A stretch of DNA of 64,000 nucleotides, from the NCBI GenBank assembly GCA_002383165.1, contig DFXK01000002.1, positions 53,318 through 117,317 of the forward strand, written 5' to 3'. The DNA is from Flavobacteriales bacterium UBA4110 (GTDB lineage Bacteria; Bacteroidota; Bacteroidia; Flavobacteriales; Weeksellaceae). Under the pieces are notes generated by a model. The model saw only the letters and a program-made list of their open reading frames with translations. It was not told the DNA's origin and did no database searches. Shown here in pieces: positions 34,179-43,917 of this stretch. The position numbers were made by a program, and so were the translations under genes. Numbering within the stretch: position 1 is the stretch's first letter; the number at the start of each line of letters is the position of its first letter.

Positions 34179-35570
34179 TTAAATATGAATCACTTCTCCA
34201 TAAGCTGCAGCAACAGCTTCCATCAGTGCTTCAGAGATTGTTGGATGTGGGTGAATCGCTTTTAGCACTTCGTGTCCTGTAGTTTCTAATTTTCTTGCTA
34301 CAACGGCTTCTGCAATCATATCCGTCACGCCGTCTCCCACCATATGACAACCTAACCATTCGCCATATTTTGCATCGAAAATAACTTTGATAAAACCATC
34401 TACATCACCATTTGCAGTTGCTTTTCCAGAAGCTGAGAAAGGGAATTTCCCAACTTTGATTTCGTAACCTTTTTCTTTCGCTTGCTTCTCAGTCAGACCA
34501 ACAGATGCTATCTCCGGATGACAGTAAGTACAGCCAGGAATATTGCCATAATCGATTTTCTCAACGTGCATTCCTTTGATTTTCTCTACACAAGTAATTC
34601 CCTCAGCAGAAGCAACGTGCGCCAAAGCTTGAGTTGGTATTATATCGCCGATGGCATAATATCCAGGAACAGAAGTTTCGTACCATTCATTAACAAGAAC
34701 TCTTCCTTTATCTGTTTTTATACCGACTTCTTCCAGTCCTATTCCTTCTAAATTTGCAGCAATTCCGACAGCAGAAAGAAGAACATCCGCTTCTAGAGTG
34801 ATTTCTCCGGTTGCAGTTTTCACTTTTGCTTTCACACCATTTCCCGAAGTATCTACAGATTCTACGGAAGAATTAGTCATAATTTCGATTCCTGATTTTT
34901 TCAGAGACTTCTCTACGTGTTTTGAAACTTCTTCATCCTCCAAAGGAACAATGTTTGGCAAAAATTCTACTACAGTCACTTTGGTTCCCATAGCGTTGTA
35001 GAAATCTGCGAACTCAATTCCGATGGCGCCGGAACCTACAACAATCATAGATTTTGGTTGCTCAGGAAGCGACAATGCTTGTCTATATCCAATTACTTTT
35101 TTACCATCTTGAGGCAAGTTTGGCAATTCTCTAGAACGTGCGCCAGTTGCGATGATAATATTAGTTCCAGAATATTCAGTTGTTTTTCCTTCAGCATCTA
35201 CTACAGAAACTTTTTTACCAGCTTTCACTGTTGCAGTTCCCATAATAACGTCGATTTTGTTTTTCTTCATCAAGAAAGAGATTCCGCCGCTCATTTTAGA
35301 AGCTACACCTCTACTTCTCTGGATCACTTTTGTGAAATCGAAGCCTGGATTTTCCACTTTATTAAGGCCATAATCCTCAGCGTGCTTCAAATAATTGAAA
35401 ACGTGAGCAGATTTTAGAAGGGCTTTTGTCGGGATACAACCCCAGTTAAGACAAATACCTCCAAGATTCTCTTTTTCAATAATGGCTGTTTTGAAACCTA
35501 ATTGAGCAGCTCTGATTGCAGTCACATAACCGCCAGGTCCACTTCCAATAACAATAATATCGTAGTTCAT
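34179..35570 (-). CDS. lpdA: Dihydrolipoyl dehydrogenase (E3)
   Basis: The 463-residue FAD enzyme reoxidises dihydrolipoamide in 2-oxoacid dehydrogenase complexes. It has the FAD motif IIVIGSGPGGYV, the redox disulfide GGICLNWGCIPTKALL (CX4C), the NAD motif VVGSGAIGIEF, and YAIGDI. The C-terminal dimer domain ends with HPHPTISEALMEA, which carries the catalytic HxxxxE base. It may serve the E1 fusion encoded at 39314-41746, but E2 is not in the window. Confidence 0.95.
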   Translation of the reverse strand: MNYDIIVIGSGPGGYVTAIRAAQLGFKTAIIEKENLGGICLNWGCIPTKALLKSAHVFNYLKHAEDYGLNKVENPGFDFTKVIQRSRGVASKMSGGISFLMKKNKIDVIMGTATVKAGKKVSVVDAEGKTTEYSGTNIIIATGARSRELPNLPQDGKKVIGYRQALSLPEQPKSMIVVGSGAIGIEFADFYNAMGTKVTVVEFLPNIVPLEDEEVSKHVEKSLKKSGIEIMTNSSVESVDTSGNGVKAKVKTATGEITLEADVLLSAVGIAANLEGIGLEEVGIKTDKGRVLVNEWYETSVPGYYAIGDIIPTQALAHVASAEGITCVEKIKGMHVEKIDYGNIPGCTYCHPEIASVGLTEKQAKEKGYEIKVGKFPFSASGKATANGDVDGFIKVIFDAKYGEWLGCHMVGDGVTDMIAEAVVARKLETTGHEVLKAIHPHPTISEALMEAVAAAYGEVIHI

Positions 35571-35654
35571 TGTAATTAAAAAATTTTAGCGAATTTACGG
35601 AAAATTATTGAAAGCATAATATGACAAAAAGCAACTTTGTGAGTTGCTTAATAT

Positions 35655-38207
35655 TTAATTTTTAATCATTTTAAACGTTTCTGATTCTGTTCCATACTTC
35701 AACTTTACCAAATAAATACTTTGAGGATAACTCGAAATATCAAAATCATGCAGTCCTTTTACCAAGTTATTTTTCTTGATTAAAATCTTTCCAGTATAAT
35801 CATACAAAATAAACTCTTCAGCATCACGTTTTAAATCAATTTTGAAAATTCCTTTTGTTGGATTAGGATAGATTTTGGTAGTAAAATCTTTTTTGTCCAA
35901 ACTTTCAACTTCCAATTTTTTGTTAATATATTCTTTGGTAACACCTTTTTTACAATCTGGAGTACTTGACCTTTGAAGAATTAATCTTAGTAACAAATCA
36001 TTGAGTTTTTCTACTTCATATTCGCTTGCTGTTGGTTCAATGTGATTATTCCCGATTCCGCTGTCATTCGTCAAAAAAGTATAAGTTCCGTTGGTCAACA
36101 AAGCAAATGTTCTCATAAGATATTCTGTCTGTTTATCAGTATCACTTGCTGCAATTGGGATAATTGTAATTCCTTTTTTGGAAGCTAATTTAATTTTCTG
36201 ATTTAGTTTTTCAATATTTCCTTCAGATAAATGTGGTGGCGCATCCAACAGCAAGAACATTATTTTTGTAGAATTCTCCTTGTTCCAAGATAATTCATCA
36301 ATCGAAGTTTGTAAGGCTTCAACCACTGCTTCCGGTTTATCTCCACCTCCGCTGGCATTTTGTTTCTTAATGAAATTAATCAAATTTTCTGCATCATTAG
36401 AAAAATCAAATTTCCTAGTTACATACTCGTCGCCCTTATCTCTATAAAAAATAGATCCATATCTCACGTTGGTTTGAGTTAAGTTGGATTCTACCTTTTT
36501 CAAAACATCCAACAATTCAGATTTCAAATAATTGATTTCATCGCCCATAGAACCAGTTGCATCCACAACAAAAAGCAAGTCTAAAGCTCTTTTCTTGATA
36601 CAGTTTTCGTTGACTTTAATCAAATTTTGTCCATTTCGGAATTCTTTTGCATTATTTGACAAAACATTTCCCTCTTCATCAATAATCGAATATTGTTGCG
36701 AGTTTGTTTTCTGGTCTATTAATGAAGAAATCCATAACTCTGCATTTCCACGATTATCAGTTACGCTTTCCCAAATGATTTCTTTTTTATCATCAATTAA
36801 TTTTAATTTCTTACAAATAACTGGATTGTTATCAAAATTGGTCAATTGTACAGAAACCCTTCTATCTGGGAAAAATTTCCACGTTTTTTTGTATTGGTCA
36901 AGAATTGGAACCGCAATATCTTGCCAATAATCCCATTTGGAAAAATCATTGACTTCGCCTGCGGTTAGTTTTCCTGCATCTGGAAGAAAACTTTCTTCTT
37001 TAGTTTTATTTTTATTTTCGAGTTTATACTCGCGGTTTAATTTTCTTAATTCCTTCCTTGACAGATTTTTTGTTTTGATAACAACGACTCCATTTGTAGC
37101 TTGAGCTCCGTAAAGACTTGTAGCTGCGTCTTTTTTAAGAACATTTACAGATTCAATAATTTTTGGATTTATGGACTTTATATATTCTAGAGAAGACACT
37201 TTTCCGTCTAAAATATACAAAGGTTTTTTTGATGAATCAACAGAAGCGGCTCCACGCAGCATAATTTTACTGGAAGCGCCTGCAGCTTCTCCACCTGGCA
37301 TTTTCAGACCTGCGACCTTCTCTTCTAATGATGATTTTCCAGCACCTAACGCCAGCATTTTTTCATTGGTGGACTCAGAAATTTCTCTAGCTTTTTCTGC
37401 AGCATACAATGCAGAAACTTTCGCAACAGTGGAAGATTTTCCAGTAGAAGGCGGTGGTGGCGCATATGTAGATTCAAAAACTTCATTAGTGACAAGTCCA
37501 CCTGTTGTTTCCAAACGTTTTGGAATTGCTGGTGGAGGTAATTCGGATTTTGCAATTGTGGTTTTTCCTTTATCAACACGAGTTATGTATTTTGCATCAT
37601 TTGTAAATTCTGATTTTTTCTGAGAATAAATAGCGTCATTACTTTTTCTTTCTAATTCAACCCCATGAAATCTTTTGTTTGTAATATTAAAATCGGATTG
37701 ATTATTCACAGAAGCTATAATTTTTCCATTTTCGTCTTTTTTGACAGAAATATCATCCGTTTTATATTTCTCTCTTAATTCCTTGTATAAATCATCGAAT
37801 TCATCTTTCTTAGGTTCAACTTCGTGATAAGCAATTATATCTTTTCCTTCCGCAGGTTTAATTGGATTTTTGCTCAGATTCTCTTCAAAGCTTTTATTGA
37901 TTTCTTCAACTTTTTTCGGAGTTTCTATTGGATTTGGATTAATTGGTTTTCCGTAATCTTTTGAAGTAATTTGAGGTTCAATTTTAACTTTATTATCATT
38001 CATAAAATATAAAGCACTAAATGTCAACGCTAATCCGGCAGCAATTCCGTAAGGTAACCAAATCGGGATGGTTCTTTTCTTTTGCTCTTTTTTGTCCAGC
38101 TTTTCTTCAACTTTTTCCCAAACTTTTTCAAAAGAAGGAAATGTTGAATTTTCTTCTGCTGATTTTCCAGCATCGTTGAACATTTTATCGATATCTTGAT
38201 TTTCCAT
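35655..38207 (-). CDS. TM / TonB-plug / VWA / T9SS-sorting multi-domain protein beside an ECF sigma gene
   Basis: This 850-residue protein starts with a cytosolic 48-residue segment (MENQDIDKMFNDAGKSAEEN), a single membrane helix (about 49-69) and a long polar linker. A TonB-plug-like segment (about 305-380: IMLRGAASVDSS, PLYILDGK, SLYGAQATNGVVVIKT) follows, then a VWA domain (541-747) with the metal site DATGSM at 549-554, and a T9SS type A sorting tail (about 770-850; KIYPNPTKGIF). It lies 11 nt downstream of the restored sigma-factor stop, as expected for an anti-sigma-type partner. A cleavable signal is absent, which is odd for a T9SS cargo. Confidence 0.75.
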   Translation of the reverse strand: MENQDIDKMFNDAGKSAEENSTFPSFEKVWEKVEEKLDKKEQKKRTIPIWLPYGIAAGLALTFSALYFMNDNKVKIEPQITSKDYGKPINPNPIETPKKVEEINKSFEENLSKNPIKPAEGKDIIAYHEVEPKKDEFDDLYKELREKYKTDDISVKKDENGKIIASVNNQSDFNITNKRFHGVELERKSNDAIYSQKKSEFTNDAKYITRVDKGKTTIAKSELPPPAIPKRLETTGGLVTNEVFESTYAPPPPSTGKSSTVAKVSALYAAEKAREISESTNEKMLALGAGKSSLEEKVAGLKMPGGEAAGASSKIMLRGAASVDSSKKPLYILDGKVSSLEYIKSINPKIIESVNVLKKDAATSLYGAQATNGVVVIKTKNLSRKELRKLNREYKLENKNKTKEESFLPDAGKLTAGEVNDFSKWDYWQDIAVPILDQYKKTWKFFPDRRVSVQLTNFDNNPVICKKLKLIDDKKEIIWESVTDNRGNAELWISSLIDQKTNSQQYSIIDEEGNVLSNNAKEFRNGQNLIKVNENCIKKRALDLLFVVDATGSMGDEINYLKSELLDVLKKVESNLTQTNVRYGSIFYRDKGDEYVTRKFDFSNDAENLINFIKKQNASGGGDKPEAVVEALQTSIDELSWNKENSTKIMFLLLDAPPHLSEGNIEKLNQKIKLASKKGITIIPIAASDTDKQTEYLMRTFALLTNGTYTFLTNDSGIGNNHIEPTASEYEVEKLNDLLLRLILQRSSTPDCKKGVTKEYINKKLEVESLDKKDFTTKIYPNPTKGIFKIDLKRDAEEFILYDYTGKILIKKNNLVKGLHDFDISSYPQSIYLVKLKYGTESETFKMIKN

Positions 38208-38218
38208 TTTTTTAAACT

Positions 38219-38742
38219 TTAAGAATTAACTGTTTGAAGTTTTAGCAGTTCCTGTAATTTTTTGCGGGCAAAATTCACTTGAGATTTGACGTTCCTTCAG
38301 AAATAGAAAGCATTTGAGCAATTTCTTTGTGAGGATAACCTTCCATTACGAACAAGTTGAAAATAGTTCTGCAACCTTCGGGAAGGAAATTTAGAAGTGA
38401 CAAAATCCCTCTCTCTTCCGAAATATTTTCTGGTTCAGAATCTGGCAAATCCACAAAATTTTCTTCAATAGAAATCGAAAATGGCTGTTTCTTGCGAAGC
38501 TTCTGAAGACATTGATTGACCACAATTTTCTTTGCCCAAGCATCAAAAACCTGAAAATCTTTGAGTTGTTCCAGTTTTGTGAAAATGATGTAGAAAGAAT
38601 CGGCCAAAATTTCTTCGGCGTCTTTATCATTTTTCAGGTAGCGTTTGCAAGTCACAAAAAACCGACCTGCGTATTGCTCATAAAGCTCCCGCTGCGCATT
38701 TCGGTCTTTATTTCTGCATCTTATGTATATGTCGTGTTCCAT
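38219..38742 (-). pseudogene. ECF sigma factor with frameshift in the sigma4 helix
   Basis: The intact frame from ATG 38742 encodes 155 residues and stops at 38275 after EGTSNLK. Sigma2 is in RNAQRELYEQYAGRFF and EEILADSFYIIF. Sigma4 begins EGCRTIFNLFVMEGYPHKEIAQMLSI. One added base in the T run at 38285-38287 restores a normal end, SQVNFARKKLQELLK, up to a TAA at 38219. So a single-base loss removes the last turn of the DNA-binding helix. It may be a true mutation, a sequencing slip or a programmed frameshift. Confidence 0.75.
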
Positions 38743-39051
38743 ACATTGGCTTTTATAAAGAAAGATGCAATTGTTTAAAAAAGGTTGGAATTAGTTTGAA
38801 AAATTATGAAAAAACTTTGAAAGTTATTTTCCAAAGTTTTTGATCGAACCGCTTGACAGTTATGAAATTCTTGTATTTTCAAAGGACAATTAATAAATTA
38901 TACTTTAAATCAAAATGTCTATTTATAATCTAATTAAAATAAATTGGATGATTTAGAAAAAACTATAAATAAATGTTTAAAGAATTAATAAAAAAAATTA
39001 ATATATCAATTATAAATAATAATTATTAATTTTACATCAAACTAATCCTCA
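38743..39051. other. AT-rich intergenic region
   Basis: This 309-nt divergent region holds no coding sequence. It should carry the promoters of the sigma gene (minus) and the small gene at 39052 (plus); no convincing TAnnTTTG box was found on either strand. Confidence 0.5.
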
Positions 39052-39306
39052 ATGAAGTATACATTAATCAGAAGAAATAGAAGTATACGGACTACTTCAA
39101 ATCACGAATTTGTGAGCTGGATGAGAAAAAATGATCTTCAGCAATGGGCAAATAATCAAGATTTTATGACTGGTTATTCCAAACGCAAATCTACTTTTGA
39201 GGGTTTTGAAATCCGTTTTGACAACGAACAAAATTTTGTAAATGATTTACAAAAAAATAACCTTTTGAAAATAGAATCTTCAAAAGGTATTTTTGGTTTA
39301 TTTTAA
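39052..39306 (+). CDS. Small hypothetical protein
   Basis: This 84-residue basic protein (MKYTLIRRNRSIRTTSNHEF) has no signal, membrane helix or recognised domain. Aromatic and charged residues are spread evenly, with SWMRKNDLQQWANNQDFM in the middle, so it looks like a real folded protein. It is convergent with the E1 gene (7 nt between stops). Function is unknown. Confidence 0.55.
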   Translation: MKYTLIRRNRSIRTTSNHEFVSWMRKNDLQQWANNQDFMTGYSKRKSTFEGFEIRFDNEQNFVNDLQKNNLLKIESSKGIFGLF

Positions 39307-39313
39307 ACTATGA

Positions 39314-41746
39314 TTAGTAAATAGGTGGATATTTTTCAGGATTTAGTTCATTAAAAAGTTGGTATACTTTTTCTACAATATCATCTGCTGATGGCTTGCT
39401 AAAATAATCACCATCGCTTGCATAAGCCGGTCTGTGGTTTTGTGCGGAAATGGTCAGCGGATCAGAATCCAGATATCTGAACGCTTTTTGCTTCTCCAAA
39501 ACCTGCTGAAGTATAAAAGCCGATGTTCCGCCCTCCACATCTTCATCTATTACCACCAATCTGTTTGTCTTTTTAACACTTTGAGCTATTTCGGCAGACA
39601 AGTCAAAAGGAATTAACGATTGAATATCGATAACCTCTGATGAAATTCCTAATTTTTCTAACTCATTGGCTGCCTCGGAAACAATTCTCCACGTAGAACC
39701 ATAAGTTACCAAAGTTACATCAGAACCTTCTTTGGTGATTTCGATTTTCCCAACTGGAACAGTAAATTCTCCTAGATTATCGGGTTGTTTTTCCTTTAGT
39801 CTATAACCATTCAAACATTCTACAATCACCGCCGGCTCATCACTTTGAAGCATCGTGTTATAGAATCCGGCCGCTTTTGTCAAATTTCTAGGAACCAGAA
39901 TGTTTATGCCTTTCGAAAGATTCAGTATGCCCGCCATAGGCGATCCAGAATGCCAGATACCTTCTAGTCTGTGGCCTCTAGTTCTGATAATTACTGGCGC
40001 TTTTTGTCCGCCTTTTGTTCTGTATTGAACCGTGGCAAGATCATCACTCATTCCTTGGAGACAGTATAAAATATAGTCTAAATACTGGATTTCAGCAATT
40101 GGTTTTAGTCCTCTCATTGCCATTCCAATTCCTTGACCAAGAATAGTTGCTTCACGAATTCCTGTATCAGCAATTCTAACATCACCGTACTTTTCTTGGA
40201 GTCCTTCCAAACCTTGATTTACATCACCTATATTTCCTGCATCTTCACCAAACACCAATGCCTGAGGATATTTCTCAAATATCTTATCAAAATTATTTCT
40301 TACAACTACTCTACCATCCACCTCTTTGGAAGCTTCGGAAAATACAGGTTTAATTTCCTTAATATTGGTCGCTTTCCATTCCGATTCGGAATAAAGATGT
40401 GAGGAATAATTATCTTTTTCTATTCTTCTAATATCTTGATATTTAGATGCAAGCGCAGCTTTCTCAGGCGAATGAGAATCTCTGGCCATTAACAAAGTTT
40501 TTCTTACCAAATGGAAGATATCTCTCTTACTTTTCGAAATAATTTTGCGGAAATTTTCAATCAAATTGTTAATTTCTGAATTATTCTTAGCAAGTGCTTC
40601 TATCAAAGGCAAAACTTCCAAAGCCAAATCCGAAATTGTCTTTTGGTAAGCTTCCCAAGCTTTTTTCTGACCAGCTTTCACTAATTGTTTAGCCTCGGAA
40701 TCAATAAGATCTAATTCTTCCGAAGTTGCAAGGAATTCTTCCTTGCCATCAATATCAATATTATAATCAAGTATCCACTCACGGAATTTTATTAATCCGT
40801 CAAATTCAGATTCCCAGCTTAGCCTATCTTCAGACTTATAACGTTCGTGTGATCCTGAGGTAGAATGTCCCTGAGGCTGTGTCACTTCGGTTACGTGTAT
40901 CACCACAGGCACACTTTCGTGTCTTGCAAAATGTTCTGCTTTGGCATAAGCTTCCATCAGCGCAGGATAATCCCAGGCCTTTACTTTTATAATTTCGCAA
41001 CCTTGGTTTTCGCCTTCCTTTCTTTGAAAACCAGAAAGCATTTCAGAAATATCTGCTTTTGCCCTTTGATTTTGTGTTGGAACAGAGATCCCATAACCAT
41101 CATCCCAAATCGAAACAATCATTGGCACTTGTAATGCACAAGCGGCATTCAGAGTTTCCCAGAAATGACCCTCGGCAGTAGACGCATCTCCAATTGTTCC
41201 AAAAGCCACTTCATTTCCGTCTTTTGAGAATTTCTCAGAACCATCAAATTTTATTGACTTATAAACTTTAGAAGCTTGAGCTAATCCTAATAATCTAGGC
41301 ATTTGCCCAGCAGTTGGCGATATATCTGATGAAATATTTTTTTGTTCCATCAGGTTTTTCCAGCTTCCATCTGCATTTAAACTTCTCGTTGCATAATGTC
41401 CGTTCATTTGTCTTCCTGCAGACGCAGGATCTCTATCTACACTTGTGTCTGCATAGAGTTGCGCAAAAAAACTTTCTATAGAAACAGCATCTACTGCCAG
41501 CGCAAAAGTCTGATCTCTGTAATAACCGGAGCGGAAATCACCATTTCTGAACACCTTAGCCATTGCAAGCTGTGGCAATTCTTTACCATCACCAAAAATC
41601 CCAAATTTGGCTTTTCCTGTAAGCACTTCACGTCTTCCAAGATAAGACATTTCACGGGAAATACGTCCTAAACGATAATCATTGATGACGCTATTTTTGA
41701 AGTCCTGAAAAGAAATCTGCTGGGTTTCTATATAAGTTGATTGCAT
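39314..41746 (-). CDS. 2-oxoacid dehydrogenase E1, fused alpha and beta subunits
   Basis: The 810-residue protein joins both chains. The N-terminal alpha half has GDASTAEGHFWETLNAACALQVP, the ThDP-binding motif of E1 alpha, and HSTSGSHERYKSEDRL, the loop with phosphorylatable serines in homologues. The C-terminal beta half (from about residue 455) has FGEDAGNIGDVNQGLEGL, RIADTGIREA and VVIDEDVEGGTSAF. Such fusions decarboxylate branched-chain 2-oxoacids (or pyruvate) and hand the acyl group to E2. The substrate is not certain. A perfect -7 box lies 16 nt upstream. Confidence 0.9.
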   Translation of the reverse strand: MQSTYIETQQISFQDFKNSVINDYRLGRISREMSYLGRREVLTGKAKFGIFGDGKELPQLAMAKVFRNGDFRSGYYRDQTFALAVDAVSIESFFAQLYADTSVDRDPASAGRQMNGHYATRSLNADGSWKNLMEQKNISSDISPTAGQMPRLLGLAQASKVYKSIKFDGSEKFSKDGNEVAFGTIGDASTAEGHFWETLNAACALQVPMIVSIWDDGYGISVPTQNQRAKADISEMLSGFQRKEGENQGCEIIKVKAWDYPALMEAYAKAEHFARHESVPVVIHVTEVTQPQGHSTSGSHERYKSEDRLSWESEFDGLIKFREWILDYNIDIDGKEEFLATSEELDLIDSEAKQLVKAGQKKAWEAYQKTISDLALEVLPLIEALAKNNSEINNLIENFRKIISKSKRDIFHLVRKTLLMARDSHSPEKAALASKYQDIRRIEKDNYSSHLYSESEWKATNIKEIKPVFSEASKEVDGRVVVRNNFDKIFEKYPQALVFGEDAGNIGDVNQGLEGLQEKYGDVRIADTGIREATILGQGIGMAMRGLKPIAEIQYLDYILYCLQGMSDDLATVQYRTKGGQKAPVIIRTRGHRLEGIWHSGSPMAGILNLSKGINILVPRNLTKAAGFYNTMLQSDEPAVIVECLNGYRLKEKQPDNLGEFTVPVGKIEITKEGSDVTLVTYGSTWRIVSEAANELEKLGISSEVIDIQSLIPFDLSAEIAQSVKKTNRLVVIDEDVEGGTSAFILQQVLEKQKAFRYLDSDPLTISAQNHRPAYASDGDYFSKPSADDIVEKVYQLFNELNPEKYPPIY

Positions 41747-41761
41747 ACCTTAGAGTTTTGA

Positions 41762-41769
41762 CAAATATA
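41762..41769 (-). promoter_or_regulatory. -7 box of the E1 gene
   Basis: The minus strand reads TATATTTG, a perfect TAnnTTTG match, 16 nt before the ATG. The mRNA leader would be under 15 nt. Confidence 0.6.
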
Positions 41770-42189
41770 AAATTTTTCCGCTAATTTTTACGAAAATGAT
41801 ATTTTTAAGATGTAAGAATATTTTAATGAATTATAAAATCGTTATAAATCACTAGCGTTTCTTAGAGAAAGTGCGCGCAAATTGACAACTCTTGAATTAT
41901 GAAAAATTAGCACCTCGAATTTTTAATGCTACTACCAATCTTTTGGGGATTTTGCTTATTGATTATCACTCCCTTGGATTTTGCAAAGTTTTAACATCAT
42001 TCTTATCTGAATGAACTTGCGGCGTGTGCGATTTTATGTCTGGTTTCAAGCTGTACTTTGTCTTTTCTTGCCATAAAAACCGATAAAGAAAATTTTTCAG
42101 GCAAGATGCAAAACATTGCAGATGTGCTGTTTTTTCGGCGCATTGCTTTGTATTACCTCAGCTATCAACATCGCAAGCATCGATGTACT
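41770..42189. other. Intergenic region without assigned gene
   Basis: About 420 nt between the E1 gene and RNase Z hold no convincing gene. The minus strand has short open pieces (for example around 42040-42100), broken by stops. They may be decayed sequence but match nothing recognised. Confidence 0.4.
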
Positions 42190-43107
42190 TTAACCAATTT
42201 TTACAGTTTCCAGCGCTTTTGGAAGAAAAGAATTGGGAAAAATCTCTCGGGCTTCTGTAGTCATAACACTCAAGTCGCTGTAACGATTGGAAAAATGTCC
42301 CAATATAAGTTTACCAACTTGTGCTTTTTTTGCTATTGTAGCCGCTTCCAAAGCGGTGGAATGCCCTGTATAATCTGCCATTTCTTTCAAATTATGAAGA
42401 AAAGTAGATTCATGGTACAGCACATCTACCTTTTCTATGATTGGTATTATGTCTTCCTTATATTTCGTATCGCTACAAAATGCATAAGAGATTGAATCTC
42501 TAGGATCTGTTGTCAATAATTGATTTTCTATAATAGATCCATCTTCTAAAACAAAATCTTTCCCAAGTCTCAGGTTCTGAAAATCGCAGATTTCTATTTC
42601 TTTATATTTAGAAATTTCTTTCATATTAAGATGACGCTCTTTAGGTTTTTCCTTAAATAGATATCCATTACAATAGACCCTGTGACTAAGCGGAATAGTA
42701 TAGACTTCTACTCTTTTATCTTCATAGATTTTTACCGATTCTTTACCTTCCAGCTCGTGGTAAATTACTTCAAATCCTTTGTATGTTTCTGTGATTTCAA
42801 AAATGGTTTCCAGCATTTTTTTGATGCCCTTAGGACCATAGATATTCAATGGCGTTTTTCTGCCCAATAGCCTGAAAGATGCCACCAAACCTGGCAACCC
42901 AAAACAATGATCGCCGTGAAGGTGTGATATAAAAATATGATTTATTTTTGAGAATCTTACCTTGGCCTTTCGCATCTGGACTTGCGTTCCCTCTCCACAA
43001 TCAATTAAAAAATGACGCTCTTCCATTTCCAAAAACTGAGAAGTTGGCGATGAATTGATGGTCGGAATAGCGGAATTAAAACCTAAAATTGTAAGATATG
43101 TACTCAA
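42190..43107 (-). CDS. rnz: Ribonuclease Z
   Basis: The 305-residue metallo-beta-lactamase RNase matures tRNA 3' ends. It has the metal motif FISHLHGDHCFGLPGL, the AFCSDTKY and VLYHESTFL strands, TGHSTALEAATIAKKA and the histidine in LILGHFSNRY. The length fits the short form. CCA is not encoded in the one tRNA gene seen here, in line with a role for RNase Z. Confidence 0.93.
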   Translation of the reverse strand: MSTYLTILGFNSAIPTINSSPTSQFLEMEERHFLIDCGEGTQVQMRKAKVRFSKINHIFISHLHGDHCFGLPGLVASFRLLGRKTPLNIYGPKGIKKMLETIFEITETYKGFEVIYHELEGKESVKIYEDKRVEVYTIPLSHRVYCNGYLFKEKPKERHLNMKEISKYKEIEICDFQNLRLGKDFVLEDGSIIENQLLTTDPRDSISYAFCSDTKYKEDIIPIIEKVDVLYHESTFLHNLKEMADYTGHSTALEAATIAKKAQVGKLILGHFSNRYSDLSVMTTEAREIFPNSFLPKALETVKIG

Positions 43108-43166
43108 TTCTAAAATTTGTATTGGAAATTATAGGGTAAATATACGATAATATCACAAAATTTACT

Positions 43167-43745
43167 TTACACCCCTTTAGTATTTAGAAAATCTAAGAAT
43201 TTTTTTAAAGCTTCGCTTCTGTGGCTTATCTTATTTTTTTCTACAGTTTTCATTTCAGCAAAAGTCTGATTATAATCATCCGGTACAAAAATAGGATCAT
43301 AACCAAAACCATCCGCTCCAAAAACTTCTTTTGTCAGATTACCGTATACACGACCTTCGAAAAAATGCTCTCCATCTGCATCCTTGTAACAAAGTACAGT
43401 AATGAAATAGGCTCTCCTATTAGCCTCATCTTTCATCTCGTCCAATACTTTTTCTATATTTTTTTTAAAATTATGATTACCTGCATATCGCGCAGAAAAA
43501 ATACCTGGTCTTCCGCCAAGAGCTTCTACTACCAATCCGCTGTCATCACCAACACTCGCTTTTCCTGTTTTTTCAAAGCAGTATTTTGCTTTTATAAGTG
43601 CGTTTTCCTGAAATGTGCTGCCATCTTCTATGATTTCGTCATTCAGATTATAGTCTGAAAGACTTGTTACAATATATTCTGTTCCGAGAATCTGCTGAAT
43701 CTCTTCTTTTTTATGAAGGTTATGCGTAGCTACCAGAATTTCCAT
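43167..43745 (-). CDS. rdgB: RdgB/HAM1 non-canonical purine NTP pyrophosphatase
   Basis: The 192-residue enzyme removes dITP, dXTP and XTP from the nucleotide pool. Visible are the start ILVATHNLHKKEEI, EDGSTFQENALIKAK, SVGDDSGLVVEALGGRPGIFSARYAG, GFGYDPIFVPDDY and SHRSEALKKF, all conserved family segments. It is a lone gene, with an AT-rich region and repeat copy B upstream. Confidence 0.95.
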   Translation of the reverse strand: MEILVATHNLHKKEEIQQILGTEYIVTSLSDYNLNDEIIEDGSTFQENALIKAKYCFEKTGKASVGDDSGLVVEALGGRPGIFSARYAGNHNFKKNIEKVLDEMKDEANRRAYFITVLCYKDADGEHFFEGRVYGNLTKEVFGADGFGYDPIFVPDDYNQTFAEMKTVEKNKISHRSEALKKFLDFLNTKGV

Positions 43746-43830
43746 AAATATAATTGATAATTTATAATAATAATTGATTATTTATTAATTTTTAATAATA
43801 TCATAAAAGGACTTTGTAGGACAAAATCTG

Positions 43831-43909
43831 CAGCCCGGCTTGAACGGAAATCCTTTGTTGTTTTTTACAAAAAAACAAAAAAGATTGGGAGTGGAAGACG
43901 GAAATGCTG
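43831..43909. repeat. Structured intergenic repeat, copy B
   Basis: This copy of the 27811-27930 element reads CAGCCCGGCTTGAACGG at the left, a T-run/A-run stem (GTTGTTTTTTAC / AAAAAAACAAAA) in the centre and GAGTGGAAGACGG at the right, with outer CAGC/GCTG closure. It lies in the gap between the RdgB and CPBP genes. Confidence 0.55.
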
Positions 43910-43917
43910 CCATAAAA

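Noticed and set aside
42058..42495. A 145-codon plus-strand frame
   Set aside because: It is mostly antisense to RNase Z, with a low-complexity product, and is not a gene.
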